Position numbers and translations under genes: made by a program. The notes under the pieces were generated by a model. That model was not told the origin of the DNA. It searched no databases and saw nothing but the letters and a program-made list of their open reading frames with translations. Positions 32,616 through 43,849 of a stretch of DNA of 64,000 nucleotides are shown in pieces; positions within the stretch are counted from its first letter, which is position 1, and the number at the start of each line of letters is the position of its first letter. Source of the stretch: Dugong dugon. Lineage: Eukaryota > Chordata > Mammalia > Sirenia > Dugongidae. Location: NCBI GenBank assembly GCA_030035585.1, contig CM057462.1:61414734-61478733 (forward strand), read 5' to 3'.

Positions 32616-32778
32616 AGGAGCCCTGGTGGCACAGTGGTTAAGCACTTGGCTCCTCATCAGAAGGCTGGCAGTTTGAACCCACTAGCTGCTCCACGAGAGA
32701 AAGATGTGGCAGTCTACTTCCATAAAGATTTACAGCTTTGAAAACCCTGCAGGGTGGTTGTATTCTGTCCTATAGGGT
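32616..32778 (+). mobile_element. AfroSINE (short type)
   Basis: AGGAGCCCTGGTGGCACAGT head, body with CATAAAGATTTACAGCTTTG, and 3' part TTCTGTCCTATAGGGT. It is fused directly to the next element without a tail. Confidence 0.9.
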
Positions 32779-33083
32779 GGCAGACCTGAGTTTGATTCCT
32801 GGCCAGTGCACCTCATGCACAGCCACCACCTGTCAGTCTTCGGAGGCTTTCATGTTGCTATGATGCTGAACAGGTTTCAGCAGAGTTTCCAGAGTAAGAC
32901 AGACTAGGAAGAAAGGCCTGAAGATCTACTTCTGAAAAAATCAGACAATGAAAACCCTGTGGATCACAATGGTCTGACCTGCAACCGATGACAGGGATGG
33001 TGCAGGACTGGGCAGTGTTTCATTTATGGTGCACGGAGTCACCATGAGTTGAGAGCCAACTTGACGGCAGCTAACAACAGCAA
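32779..33083 (+). mobile_element. RTE-derived short element
   Basis: Starts at GCAGACCTGAGTTTGATTCC. The body has CAGGTTTCAGCAGAGTTTCC, and it ends CTTGACGGCAGCTAACAACA. An uninterrupted reference for the copy split at 27.4 kb. Confidence 0.9.
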
Positions 33084-33713
33084 CCTACTTTATAAATAAG
33101 CATGTCCAGTGCAGGCATATGCTCATTTTTAAAGAAATGGTAGGGGTGGCTGGATAGAAGAGTTTGGGATGGTGATGCCCATGGAGCTAGTGGCTGGTGG
33201 GTTCTCAGGAGGGGGCTGCTCTGTGGGAGGCTCAGAGGGCTGCCTGGGATGGAGGATGGTCAGAGCCACCACGCTCCCATGATATGATCTTTTTGTCAGG
33301 CCCTGAGCCAAGGAGGAAGCCAGGACTGGCAGGAGATCCAGAGTCCCAGCTTCACTCTATCCAGGTGTGGGGAAAGGAGAGACGTCTAGAATTAGCCTGT
33401 TGCCCTAAAACTAGCAGCCTCAGTGTCCAGAGAAATCCCTGGGTGCTCCTGTGCCTACCGAGTTGCAGCCCTCCTCTCATATCCAGTCTAGACTGAGGTT
33501 CCTATGGATTTTGGTGCCAGCACCCCAGTGCCGTCTGTGGGCCCTGGTGCCCGTCCTGAACCTCAGGCTGCTGGGATCTGCACTGACTCTGCTCAGGCCA
33601 GGCAAGCGCCCCTTGCTCCCTGAATTCCCGAACATGTAGCACTTCCTAGTGTCAGCAGAGGCTTCTATCATTTGGGACCATGTTTTGCTCCCCTTTTTCT
33701 GGCAGACCCCCAC
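33084..33713. other. Unassigned non-coding DNA
   Basis: Moderately GC-rich; frames at 33129-33713 on both strands show no domain. Confidence 0.35.
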
Positions 33714-34158
33714 TGTAGTATGTTGAATGGTGCGCGCCCCGACCCCCGCCCAAGAAAAGCAAAAGATATCCTAATCCCTGGAACCTGTGAATGTAACTTT
33801 ATTTGGAAAAAGGGTCTTTGCAGATGTTGTTAGGTTAAGGGTCTCAAGATGAGCTCGTCTTGAATTACCTGGCTGGGCCCTAAATCTAATAACAAGTGTC
33901 CTTATAAGAGTCAGGAGAGGAGAAGGCATGGGAAGAAGGAGACAGAGACCGGAGGGGTACAGTCACAAATGCTGACAGCCACCAGAAACTGGAAAAGACA
34001 AGGAATGGATTGTCCTCTAGAGCCTTTGGGGAGGGTGCAGCCCTGCCGACACGCTGATTTTACACTTCTGGTCTCCAGAACTGTGAGACAGTAAATTTCT
34101 GTTGTTGTGAGCCACCCAATTTGTGGTATTTTGTTACAGAAGCCCCAGGAAACTAGCA
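33714..34158 (+). mobile_element. MLT1-like solo LTR
   Basis: TGTAGTATGTTGAATGGTGC, CCTGGAACCTGTGAATGTAA, TTATTTGGAAAAAGGGTCTT, CTCCAGAACTGTGAGACAGT, AAATTTCTGTTGTTGTGAGC, GAAACTAGCA. Full length for the type. Confidence 0.88.
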
Positions 34159-34394
34159 TGCGCACTAACTTTTTGATACCAGCTTGGCCCCTCCAGTCTG
34201 GGTTACAGTCCTTCCTTCAGGCCTCTGACTGTCCCCCTCCCCTAACCTGCTCTCCACCCCCGCCCCTGGCTTCTCCTATGTATTAAATCAATCTGATTAA
34301 CTGTTCCATTCCTAGGGGCAGGGACCATGCCACTCTTGTTAACCATTGTTTCTCTGCTGCCCTGAAAAACCCCAGCACATGGGTGAAAACAATG

Positions 34395-34660
34395 GCGATA
34401 GCTCACATTTGTCAAGAACTTACCAAGTAAAAGACGCTATTCTAAGAGCGTAAGGGACAGTATCTTATTTATTTCTTGTATCATCCCTACGTGGAAGGTA
34501 CTATTATTAGTCCCAGTGTATAGGTAAGGGTAACTCAGAGAGATGAAGTAACCTGTCCAGGTTCGCATCACTAGTGAAAAGCAGAGCCAGGATTTGAACT
34601 CAGGTCTTTGTCTGGCTCCGAAGCGTGCGTTCTTAGTTTGCCTCTACTGCCTGAATTGTT
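34395..34660 (-). repeat. MIR SINE
   Basis: Reverse MIR with AGAGAGATGAAGTAACCTGT, AGAGCCAGGATTTGAACTCA and ACTTACCAAGTAAAAGACGC. Confidence 0.8.
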
Positions 34661-34671
34661 CATCACTGAGC

Positions 34672-34860
34672 AATACAAATGGTTTGCAGCCAACAACTAA
34701 CCTAAAGGTTGGCAGTTCAAACCCACCTGATGGCATCACCGAAAAAAGGCCTGGCTATCTGCCACTGTAAAGATGACAGCCAAGAAATCCCTGTGGAGCA
34801 GTTCTACTCTGTAACACGTGGGGTTGCCAGGAGTTGAAATTGACTCGACAGCAATGGATA
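34672..34860 (+). mobile_element. AfroSINE
   Basis: CTAACCTAAAGGTTGGCAGT, AAAGATGACAGCCAAGAAAT, GGGGTTGCCAGGAGTTGAAA. Head partly eroded. Confidence 0.88.
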
Positions 34861-34979
34861 CTGCCTTAATTAGTAGATGATTAGTAAATATTTGTTGAAT
34901 AAATGAATGATACTTTCTTTGGAGTGGGAGGTGACTTTCTTCATCCTGAGTCTAGCACCCTTACAGCAGGGCCTTAGCT

Positions 34980-35585
34980 TTAGGGATGATCAAAATAATC
35001 CATTTTGCACACAAATCTAGCAAGTTTGGTAATCTGGCTTCACAGCCAGAGCTGAGAAATCTGTCCAAGCTGGGGAGGGCTGCAAGAGGCAGTCGATCTG
35101 AAAATGGAAGGAAGTGACAGCTGGCAGCTTGACGGGAAGTGGTTGGGAGGGGTGATAACTCTGGAAATCAGAGCAAGACCTAGGGCAGTGCTGGGCGGCA
35201 GCTCACTTCAGTGGTGTGTGTTCGTTGGTGAGCACAGTGTCCGAGCCAAGTGAAATCAATTCTTGTCAGCAGCCTCTGCGTGTGTGTATTAATGTGTTTG
35301 TGCACGTGTGTGAGAGACAGAGAAAGAAAAAGAGAGGGCGAGAGAGAATGTGTTACATGTCAAATGTTGTTGTTTTTTTTTTTTTATAATAAAAAACAGT
35401 TAAAACCAAAATAATATTTTGGTGCCTAAGGGGGGTAAACTTCAATTATCTTGAAAGTTTCCTTCTGTGCAAAAGCCCACTGCTGATAATGCTGGATAAG
35501 TGAGGTGTTACCACATTAATATTGTCAATTATAACACAGATTTGCACAGTGCTGTTTTGGCTACAAGATATTCATTCATTCATTC
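34980..35585. promoter_or_regulatory. Candidate conserved non-coding blocks
   Basis: Two repeat-free stretches (about 34980-35180 and 35400-35575) flank a GT/GA-rich low-complexity tract and a T-run. The second has AACTTCAATTATCTTG and CCACATTAATATTGTCAATT, dense in homeodomain-type cores. Function is inferred from texture only. Confidence 0.22.
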
Positions 35586-35590
35586 ATCAC

Positions 35591-36095
35591 TGTATCAGAT
35601 AGAAATGGTTTCGGCTGCAAGCATCAGCATATCCAACTAGAAGTGGCTTGAACCTAGTGGAAATTTACTCTTAACTAACAAGACATTTTATAGTAGGAGG
35701 TCCCCGGGCTGATTTGGCAGCCCAGTGATATCGTTGAGGATCTGAGCTCTTCTCTCTCTCTTCTGCCATTCTCAGATGCTAGTGACATCCTTCTCGTGGT
35801 TGCCAGTTGGTTACTTCACCTCCAAGCACCTTGTGTTCCCCTACAACAGCCTCCACAGCAGGAAGAGAAGTACAGCAGCAGAAGTGCTCTCCTCACTCTC
35901 CACCCTCCTTTTATCAGGGATGGAAATTTTCCCAGAATTCCCAGCAGACTTTCCCTTATGTCTCATTGGCCAGAACTGGGTCACATGCTCATCCCTACAC
36001 CAATCACCACAAAGGGGAAGAGGGTTGCCATGACTTGTTAAGAGAGATCAGGAATCATCTCCTGGGGCAGGCCATTTGTGGTCTGGCTTGAATTG
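35591..36095 (-). mobile_element. Old LTR-like repeat
   Basis: Reads GGCTGCAAGCATCAG...AACTAGAAGTGGCTTGAACC...GAAATTTACTC and, later, CTCATTGGCCAGAACTGGGT, CACATGCTCATCCCT. The same general class as 50.95-51.34 kb; family not named. Confidence 0.55.
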
Positions 36096-36950
36096 GGGAG
36101 TTCTGTTAGCAAGAAAGAAGGCAGAATGGTCACTGGTTTGGCTGCATTCATCCACCATTCATTCCACAAACATCTGTGGGCCCTATTCTAAGGGCAGGGG
36201 ATACGCGAATGAATAAGATGGAGTTCTGGTGACATCTGTCCTATATTATTTCAGAGAGCTGAACCAATGCCCCCGTCCAATGAGGGTGAATCCAGAATTT
36301 GATTCTACATCATTCCAAAGCCCATGCTCCTTCCACCACATGAAGTTGCCTATTGGATGGCACTGACCTTTCCTGAGCAGCCCTGTAGCCTGCATCCTTC
36401 CAGGCAGGATGCTAACAGGGTTGTATTTTATGACCTGGCCTCTCGCTGGCAGGCACTGCCCTGCCTGTGCTGAGATTTATGGAGGCCCAGGATGCTCCCC
36501 CAAGACGCAGGTGGAAGTTGCCTCCCTGCAGATGAGCCCCAGATGGTGGCATTATCTGAGAAGTGGATGGAGCCAGGGGAGAGGTGTTGGGAGGGGTGGG
36601 GGCCAGGCTTGGTCAGTCAACTGTTCAACAGAGAACATGGCTCAGGCCAGAGGGCTCAGAGCTGCTGGCCTGTGACTGGTTTGGTTGAGGTTGGCATCGT
36701 GGCCCCCACCCTGGCACTTAACACTTCGAACGGATCAGTGCCTGGGAGAGAGTAGTGCTGACCCTGAGCTCTCTGGAGCTTCTGAGAAATGCCCAGCCTG
36801 GAGCCAGGGACTTGGCTCCTGGTGAGTCTTCACTTTTGCACTGTGACCAGGTCTCCAGACTCTGAGGTCAGACTTGAGGGCACTCTCTTCCCAGGAGCCC
36901 TGTATGGCTCTCTCCCACTTGCACTCGTCATCACCCACCCTTCATGCCGC
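36096..36950. other. Unassigned non-coding DNA
   Basis: A scrap of the ATTCATTCCACAAACATCTG repeat class lies near 36150-36210; the rest is unassigned. Frames at 36409-36755 have no domain. Confidence 0.35.
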
Positions 36951-36954
36951 GTGA

Positions 36955-37410
36955 GGCAATAGGAGTAGTGGTTGAAAATGCAGACTCTGGAGCCTGACTT
37001 TCTGTGTCTGCCTCCTGGCTTCACCACTCAGTAGCTGTGTAACCTTAGGCAGGCTGCTTAATCTGTTTCCAGGTTTCCTCGTTCATAAAAAAATTGGGAA
37101 TAATCATGATGCTAACTCTGTAGGATTGTTCTGAGGATTAAATGAATTAATATGTGTAAAGAGTCCCTAGGGGGTGCAAATGATTAAGTGCTCAACTGCT
37201 AACTGAAAGACTGGTGGTTTGAGCCACCCAGAGGCTTGGTGATTTACTTCTGAAAACTCAGTTATTAAAACCCTATGGAGCACAGCTCCACACTGACACA
37301 CATGGGGTCACCATGAGTCAGAGTCAACCCGAGGGCAACTGGTTTAATCTGTGTAAAATGCTTTGAACAGTGCCTGGTGCACAATGAGTGCTCGATCAGT
37401 ATCAGTTGGT
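36955..37410 (+). repeat. MIR SINE split by an AfroSINE
   Basis: Left part: GGAGCCTGACTTTCTGTGTC, CAGTAGCTGTGTAACCTTAG, GGATTAAATGAATTAATATG. Right part: AATGCTTTGAACAGTGCCTG, GAGTGCTCGATCAGT. Confidence 0.9.
37161..37344 (+). mobile_element. AfroSINE in MIR
   Basis: GAGTCCCTAGGGGGTGCAAA to GGGCAACTGGTT. TAATATGTGTAAA / TAATCTGTGTAAA duplications lie at 37148-37160 and 37345-37357. Confidence 0.94.
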
Positions 37411-37847
37411 ATCATTATTACCCCCAACCCCTTGGCACTGCACAAACTTCTCACCAGTTGGTTTAACCCAGATGTCAGCTGGAAGCCTGCCCATTCTTGC
37501 ATTTTACTTAACACTTTTGGAAACTTCCCATTTTCTATGACTTGGGGAAGTCCAAAGCCCTCCCTAGGATTTCTATGACATCTTGGGGACTTGAGGCCTC
37601 TGGTCCACTTGGGCTGAAGAATTCAGCTGCTACTTCACTGATTTTTGCAACAAATCCAGTCTCACCAAGCATTTCCGCATGTGCTGAAACTTGATTGATG
37701 GCGGTGGGGAGTGTCACGAGGTTACAGCTCACCGCGTGGTGCTGTCTCTCTGCTCCTTTCCCTGTTGCTCATCCTCTCTCCTTTCTGGATTCCCCCAACT
37801 GTTTCTCCCTCTGTTAAGTAGAGCGACTTCTCCCTGAACCACACCAG

Positions 37848-38054
37848 TAACCAGCTGCCATCAGGTCGACTCCGATTCATGGCAATTCCCCATGTGTCAG
37901 AACAGAACTGTGCTCTGTAGGGTTTTCAAAGGCTGATTATTTGGAAGTAGATTGCCAGGTCTTTCTTCTGAGGTGTCTCCAGGTGGACTCCAAACACCAA
38001 CCTTTCAGTTAGCAGCCAAGCATGTTAACCGTTTGTACCACCCAGGGACTTCTT
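37848..38054 (-). mobile_element. AfroSINE
   Basis: Reverse full-length copy. CACACCAG duplications lie at 37840-37847 and 38055-38062; the head is at the right (CCGTTTGTACCACCCAGGGA). Confidence 0.93.
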
Positions 38055-38065
38055 CACACCAGCGG

Positions 38066-38270
38066 CCACTGTTTACTGGGTACTTGTTAGGGACCAGGAA
38101 CTGTTCTAAGCACTCTACAGGGTCGCCTCATGGGCTTTTATTGTTCTCTTTTTGGGGTCAAGGAAATAGGACAAAGCCAGGCAGCGGTTGAGTCAGGGTT
38201 CAAGCCAGGCTGCTTGGTGACATGGCCTCAGGCTCCATTCATCCACCATGTGCTGCCTCGCTTCTCTCTG
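38066..38270 (-). repeat. MIR SINE
   Basis: Reverse MIR: TGGGTACTTGTTAGGGACCA, CTGTTCTAAGCACTCTACAG, GGTTGAGTCAGGGTTCAAGC. Confidence 0.65.
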
Positions 38271-38454
38271 AAACCTTAGCTCCAAGCCCTGAGGCTAGGC
38301 TTATATGTAGGCAAGTTCATAAAAAAAAAAATTCCCAACAAAAATGAGCTCTCTTTTGCAGAGGAATCCCTGCTCTAATTGCCCTGAGGAGTGATTTTTT
38401 TTCCACCCTGTCTTCTTCATTGGTCTCTTTTCACGCACAGGGAGACAGGGGGGT

Positions 38455-38640
38455 GTGGAAGACAGAGGGTGGACTTTGGAGCTGCTCACATTGGAGTTCT
38501 AGGCTTGGATCTTGGGTGAGCCACTTGACCTCTTTGAGACTCAGTATCCTTACCTGTAAAATGGGTTAATAACAATACATATGTTGCATTGTGAGGGTCA
38601 AAAGTGGTACTATATGCAAAGTGCCAGGTCAGTAATGGGT
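38455..38640 (+). repeat. MIR SINE
   Basis: GGTGAGCCACTTGACCTCTT, GAGACTCAGTATCCTTACCT, GTAAAATGGGTTAATAACAA. Confidence 0.82.
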
Positions 38641-38644
38641 GGTC

Positions 38645-38862
38645 CTGGGTGTCAGAAACGGTTTGTACTCTTGACTACTAATCAAAAAGCTGGTGGTTCA
38701 AACCCACCCAGTGGTGCTATGGAAGAAAGGCCTGGTGATCTGCTTCTGTAAAGATTACAGCCAAGAAAACCCTATGGAGCGGTTCTACTCTGTAACACAT
38801 GGCGTCGTCACGAGTTGGAATCAACTCGACGGCAGTGGGTTTGGTTTTTTTTTATTTTTTTG
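38645..38862 (+). mobile_element. AfroSINE
   Basis: CTGGGTGTCAGAAACGGTTT, TGGTGGTTCAAACCCACCCA, CAACTCGACGGCAGTGGGTT, then a T-rich tail. It lies directly behind a MIR. Confidence 0.92.
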
Positions 38863-39495
38863 GTTTATTATTATCCACAGCTCTGCCCCTAGCTCCCAGC
38901 ATAGGCCCGACCTCCGTAGCATCAGAAAGAGTTTGTTGGGTTGAATTTTTGAGTTCCCCTGGGGTAACTTCTGTCTGTTTAGTTGGGCCAAGGTGTAGTC
39001 TCTCTTCCAGGCAACCCTGCTCGCGCTCCTCCCTCCAGCTGGATCCTCCCCGGCTTGGAGCCCCTCTTCCCTTCTTCAGTGTCTCCAGCCTTCCCAGTGC
39101 TCCCTGCTCCTCCATTAAAGCCAGCCACAGAGCAGAATAGATCCCGGCTTGGATCTATTCTGGAGGACAGATGGAGCCGAGGGGTGTGCTTTCTTCTCAC
39201 TCACCCCTGCCTTGTGTGGCAGCCTCACCGAGCCCAGAGAGGGTCTCGCCTTGCCTGTGGCAGGCAGAGAGGAGGTGGGAAGGCTGAGTTCTTCTCAGGG
39301 TGCAGTGAATCCAGGCCTCACCCAGCCAGGAGCAGTGCTGGGAGCCGGGCTGTGACAGGTGGCTGGGCTTGCAGCAGAGGCTTCTCTTGGGGTGTGTGAG
39401 TGCGAGGCAAGGTTCATGTGCCCACAACCTGCCCCCTTCTGCTACCATGCCTGAGGTGGCTTCCTCACATGAAGCTGCAGAGCCAACCCAGACAG
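38863..39495. other. GC-richer unique DNA with a 12-bp hairpin
   Basis: No repeat recognised. A perfect inverted repeat lies at 39133-39144 / 39151-39162 (CAGAATAGATCC, 6-nt loop). Frames on both strands (up to 140 codons) are overlapping shadows with no domain. Confidence 0.4.
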
Positions 39496-39600
39496 CACAG
39501 AAGTCCCAGGTTCCAGTTCCAGCTCTGCCACAGCTTGGCTGAGTGACCCTGGGCAGGTCCCTGCCCTCTCTGTGCCTCCTTATCCTCTGCACTACAAGGG
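39496..39600 (+). repeat. MIR fragment
   Basis: CCAGGTTCCAGTTCCAGCTC, GGCTGAGTGACCCTGGGCAG, CTCTGTGCCTCCTTATCCTC. Confidence 0.7.
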
Positions 39601-39827
39601 CTTGGAGGAAGCCAAACATGTGGGCCCTCTAGTTCTGACTGGCATGAAACTGCTGGGGTGGGGTGCCCCAGTGCTCTGTGGGGACGTACTTGCTCCCCAA
39701 GAGTAGAGGAAGTTGGGCTGACCTGGCCTCTGCCTCCTCTGCAGGATGTTGGGAGAAGAGACAGCCCAGCCTACCATGATCCTCCTCATAGCTGGACCAG
39801 TGACCACTCAGCCCCTGGAGCAGCTGA

Positions 39828-40082
39828 AGGGTGTGTGTGCCTGCGTTTGTTTGTGTGACTCTGTATGTCTGTGTGTCTCTGTGGATGGGTCTGTTTGTTT
39901 GTGTGTCGATGTGTTTATGTGTCTCTGTATGCCTTATGTTTGTAAGTATGCGTGTGTATGAGCGTGTCTGTGTTTCTCTCTCTGTGTTTCTGCGTGTGTG
40001 TTTCTGTATGTATGCATGTGTATGTGTGCCTGTGTGGATATGCGTGTCTCTCTGTATGTGTGCATGCGTGTGCTGCTCAAGT
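39828..40082 (+). repeat. TG-rich degenerate simple repeat
   Basis: About 250 bases of interrupted (TG)n with TCTG, TATG and TTTG variants. The cysteine/valine-rich frames across it come from the repeat. Confidence 0.92.
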
Positions 40083-40267
40083 GCTGAGTTTTAACCATTT
40101 CTTCTGCCTCCTCCACCTGCCCCAGCACCACTGGGAAGGCCTGCCTGAGCCCAGCGTCTCCTCTGGCTCATTCTCCAGGGCCACCTCGTCCTTGAATCGT
40201 CAGCTTAGAGTGTGAAAAGGCCTGTGTTTCTGGTTTTCTTAGCCACTTTTCCAGGCAAACAGCAACA

Positions 40268-40789
40268 ATGGACTTGAGCAGGTGAGTTGGATCTTTCTCC
40301 TCCTTCCTCAGGTTTGCTGTCTTTCTCTTATTCTCACCTCTCACTCTGTCTTTCCCTCATCTGCCTTGTCCTCTCCTACTTCTCCACGGTGGTCTCTGAT
40401 TCACCCTCCCTCACCTTCTTTCCTGGTCTCTATCTCTGCCTTCCTCAATCTCCCTGCTCTGTCTCTTCCTTCCTTGCACTGTCTCTGTCTCCTCCATCCC
40501 CAGCTACCAGAACGTGCTGACAGCTGCTCCTCTGGGAGGCGTGAAGACAGAGTTGGCAGCCGAGGAGCTGTGGAGGGTGCGGAGCCAGGAACCTGGGTGG
40601 GGTGTTAAACATTCAGGATGGAGGGATGGTGGTGTTGGTTGGGGGAGCGGAGCCCCACAAAGTGGAGGAAGAAGAAGAGGAGGCAGAGCTGCCAGGAAGA
40701 GCTGTGGGGTTGGGATCAGGTCAGCTCTAGGAGGGGACCGAGGTCTGTGGGAGGTTGGAGATGGGAGTGGATGGGAGATAAGGTTCTGA
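40268..40789 (+). other. Weak two-exon coding candidate
   Basis: An ATG at 40268 in strong context (A at -3, G at +4) reads four codons (MDLS) to AGCAG, followed at 40282 by a strong donor (CAG|GTGAGT). A pyrimidine-rich tract ends in CCATCCCCAG at 40503. Joining there gives MDLSSYQNVLTAAPLGG, and the frame stays open to TGA at 40787. No domain or known protein is recognised. The second part becomes G/R-rich low complexity, so chance is quite possible. Confidence 0.15.
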
Positions 40790-41545
40790 GGATGGTGTGT
40801 GTGTGTGTAAGCCTGGAAGCTTTCAGGGTAGGCATGGGCATGATAAGATATTCCAAGCTCAGGGCTCTATTTCGAATGCCCCAGGGAGGGGCAGAATGGT
40901 AGAGAGACTGTGGCTGCCCATTCTGAGAACCACAGTTCCATTGGGATCTGCCAAATGTCCAGCCAGCCTGAAGGCTGCCCACACCAGGGCACCCAGATCT
41001 TAGTCAGCCAGTTGGTGAGCACCATGAGCAGAGAGTCCATTCTGGATACAGCCCTGGGACCCTGGGTTAGAGAACAATATGGAGGTGTTGGGTGGTGTTG
41101 GGAAGTGGTCTTGCTCTTGGAAACTCCATTCTGAAGGAGAGACATGGCAATGATCTGGACGCCTCCTGTCTGAGGGTAGACACAGCTCTCTAGAGTAGTT
41201 GTGTCTGTTCACCCTCCAGGCTGGTGAGGACAAGACAACCTGGATGACGTCTGTTTGTCTGTTCTGTCTTTAATTCAATTTTAAAGTGATCCCTCCACCC
41301 CCAATCCTGCATCTAATGAACCTGACACTCAGCAAAATGTCTTTGGTAAAGGTCACAAGAGGGAGATGGCATTCTCGCTGACAGCACCTGCTCTTCCAGC
41401 ACCGGCACTTTCTCCTTTAAGACAATGTGCCAGCGCTCATGTCCCTTACAACCACCGCTACCCCCTACAAGCCACTACCTCCAAGCTGCTTTTTCCTAGT
41501 CTCTCAATCTATGTAAACCTTCCTATCTAGAAAGACACAGGTCAG
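40790..41545. other. Unassigned non-coding DNA
   Basis: A short (TG)n run near 40794-40808; otherwise no element recognised. Confidence 0.35.
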
Positions 41546-42360
41546 GTCCTGCCTCATTCATTTATTCATTCTCTCTGCTGGCCATTGAAGATGCAGGGAT
41601 GACTCAGATCCCAGCCCTACCTGATAGAGCACCTGGGAGGGAGTATCCCAGGGACAGCTACACTGAAGTATCTACTGGAGGAGACGGGGCAAGAGATGAG
41701 GCAGGCAAGGAAGGCAGAACCTAGGTGATGAAATGTCACATCTTCAAGCTTAGAAGTTTGGCCTTAATCCTGAAGAAAATGGTGAGTCATCGAAGAGTTT
41801 AAGCAGGGAGATAGCTACTGGTCCTATTTGTGTTTTAGGAAGACCTCTCTGGCTGAAGAAGGTAGGACGGATGGTGGTGGAGGCAAGACATAGTGGTGAC
41901 CTGGTCTTGGGCAGTAGGTAGATTGGAGAGTTTACTTCTCCAAATGAGAGGGAGTAGTGGAAGACGAAACTACATTTTTGACCTTGTCGACTGAGTAGAA
42001 GTCAGTCGGGATGGGCAGATAGGGGAGATGATGAGTTGTTTTTGAACATATTGCATTTGAGCTTGGGAGACACCCAGGTGGAGATGTGTAGGGGTAGTTG
42101 GAAATGGGGATTTGGAGCTCAAGAGAGAAGACTGTGCAGGGAATGTAGATTTGGTAGGCATCTGCAGCTAAAGTTGGTAATTGAAACCATGGATGTGGAT
42201 GTGATTTCTAAGGCAGAGAAAGAAAGAGGGCCCAGGAAAGCTCCATCAGGGATGCTGATGTTGAGAAAGTGGAGGCATGAAGAGGAGGTGATGGAGGAGT
42301 CTGAAAAGGCACCCTCAGAGGAGAGGGCTTCAAGGAGGGAGTGGTCACCAAGGTCACCTA
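41546..42360 (+). repeat. Ancient LINE-type repeat (probable L1M 3' UTR class)
   Basis: Long GA-rich stretch: TTAAGCAGGGAGATAGCTAC, GGAAGACCTCTCTGGCTGAA, TTGAGCTTGGGAGACACCCA, GGTGGAGATGTGTAGGGGTAG, GGTAGGCATCTGCAGC. A recognisable order for a common mammalian fossil. The 110-codon frame at 42036-42368 is part of it. Confidence 0.65.
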
Positions 42361-42384
42361 CTCCTTGATCCTACGAGGAAGCAT

Positions 42385-42500
42385 TTGCTATTCTCATTTT
42401 ACAGATGATAATTTTAAAGAACTTGTCCAGGGAAGAGCTGGAATTCAAACCTGGGTCTGTGAGATTTCAGTGGTCATACTCTTGGCCATGCTATTCTTCT
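42385..42500 (-). repeat. MIR fragment
   Basis: TCTCATTTTACAGATGATAA, GGAAGAGCTGGAATTCAAAC, in reverse. Confidence 0.75.
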
Positions 42501-42759
42501 ACCCATGAAGACCTATCACCTGCAGGCTCAGTCCTGTTCAGTCCTTGATCCAAGGCTTCCTCTGGATACGGAGAGCTTGAGGAGCCCTGTCTCACCTGGG
42601 ATGAGATCTGTCTTGATCATGCTGCTGTTGATCAAGTGCTTGGGGGAAATCCTACCACAGTACTTTCCCCTCACCCTAACTTTCTGCTGACCTTAGCCCT
42701 AGATGGCCCTGCTTAGTCCTCTGAGTCTCACAGGAACCGAAGTCTACCCTTAACATCGA

Positions 42760-43005
42760 CCTAATAATTGCCAACACTCCCATGTAATTTCCTATGTTCC
42801 AGGCTTTGTACTCACGTTAATTCATTTAATCCTCTCAGCAACCTTTGAGATAGATATTATTGTCTCCATTTTAAGATGGGGAAACTGAGATATTAGGAAT
42901 TTAAATACCTTCCCTGAGCTCACACAACTGGCAAGTGTCAGAACTGGAATTCTAACCCAGGTAGCCTGTGCTGTTAACCACTCTGAGCTTTATAACCACT
43001 GTAAG
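42760..43005 (-). repeat. MIR SINE
   Basis: Nearly complete reverse MIR: TTCATTTAATCCTCTCAGCA, TAGATATTATTGTCTCCATT, AGATGGGGAAACTGAGATAT, GTGTCAGAACTGGAATTCTA. Confidence 0.88.
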
Positions 43006-43514
43006 CCTCTCTTAGCCTGTGGGCATTCCTTCTCTAGATCCTATTTCTCTCTTTTAGTGTGCTGATACTCAACACCACAAGGTGGTGGCACCTGCCACTT
43101 GTAATCCCATTGGTGATAAAGGCGATTATTGTGGATGACATGCTGCCCTTTGTGTCTGAAGATGCTTCTGATCCCCCTTCTGATGCAGTTGCAACCTATG
43201 ATGGTTGGTGGGGATGCATTTTTTTTTTCCTGGAGCCATCACACTTGGGCCCTCAGGTTTCAAAGGAGTTAAGGGGGAAGTTATAGAGCCTGAGATTTTT
43301 TATTAGACAAAGTTCAAGTCTAGGTGTTTATACTTCCTATCTATAGGAACTTTAGCAAATGATTTAAACCTAGTCAGGCCTCCAGTTTCTCTTCAGTAAA
43401 GGGGCGCAGTAATAGCACAAGACAGAGGTGAGGAGGATGTGATTATAAATGTGTAAAGTTTTGTTGACATGCTTGCCATTATCAAAGGTTGTTTAGCCTA
43501 AGCCTTACTCCCAG

Positions 43515-43670
43515 GCTCCTGGGAGACGGCACAACGTAGCAGTTAAGAGTGTGCATGGTCATCACAGTCAGGCAGACCCAAGTTTGAATCTTGGCTGTGT
43601 TACTTCCTTGCTGACCTCCCTGAGCCTCAGTTTCCTAATTTATAAAATGGGGGTAACCTCATGGTGTACC
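43515..43670 (+). repeat. MIR SINE
   Basis: GTAGCAGTTAAGAGTGTGCA, AGACCCAAGTTTGAATCTTG, GAGCCTCAGTTTCCTAATTT. Confidence 0.88.
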
Positions 43671-43849
43671 TAAACAACTGCTCTTCTCAAACCACAGCTG
43701 TGTACAGACTTTTGGGAAAGAATCCTGAGTTTTCTCCAGGCTAAATGGTCCTTTGTGTAGCAACATACTTTGATGGCTGTTTTTGGTGTGAAAATTGAGG
43801 CCCCCTCCCCACCAAGGGCATAGCTTAATGGGCTGCAGTGAGACGAGTG

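Noticed and set aside
39745-39829. Possible exon between CTCTGCAG and a GTGTGTG donor
   Set aside because: The donor is merely the start of the TG repeat and the short frame has no recognisable homology.
39831-40215. Cysteine/valine-rich frames
   Set aside because: Translation of the TG-rich simple repeat.
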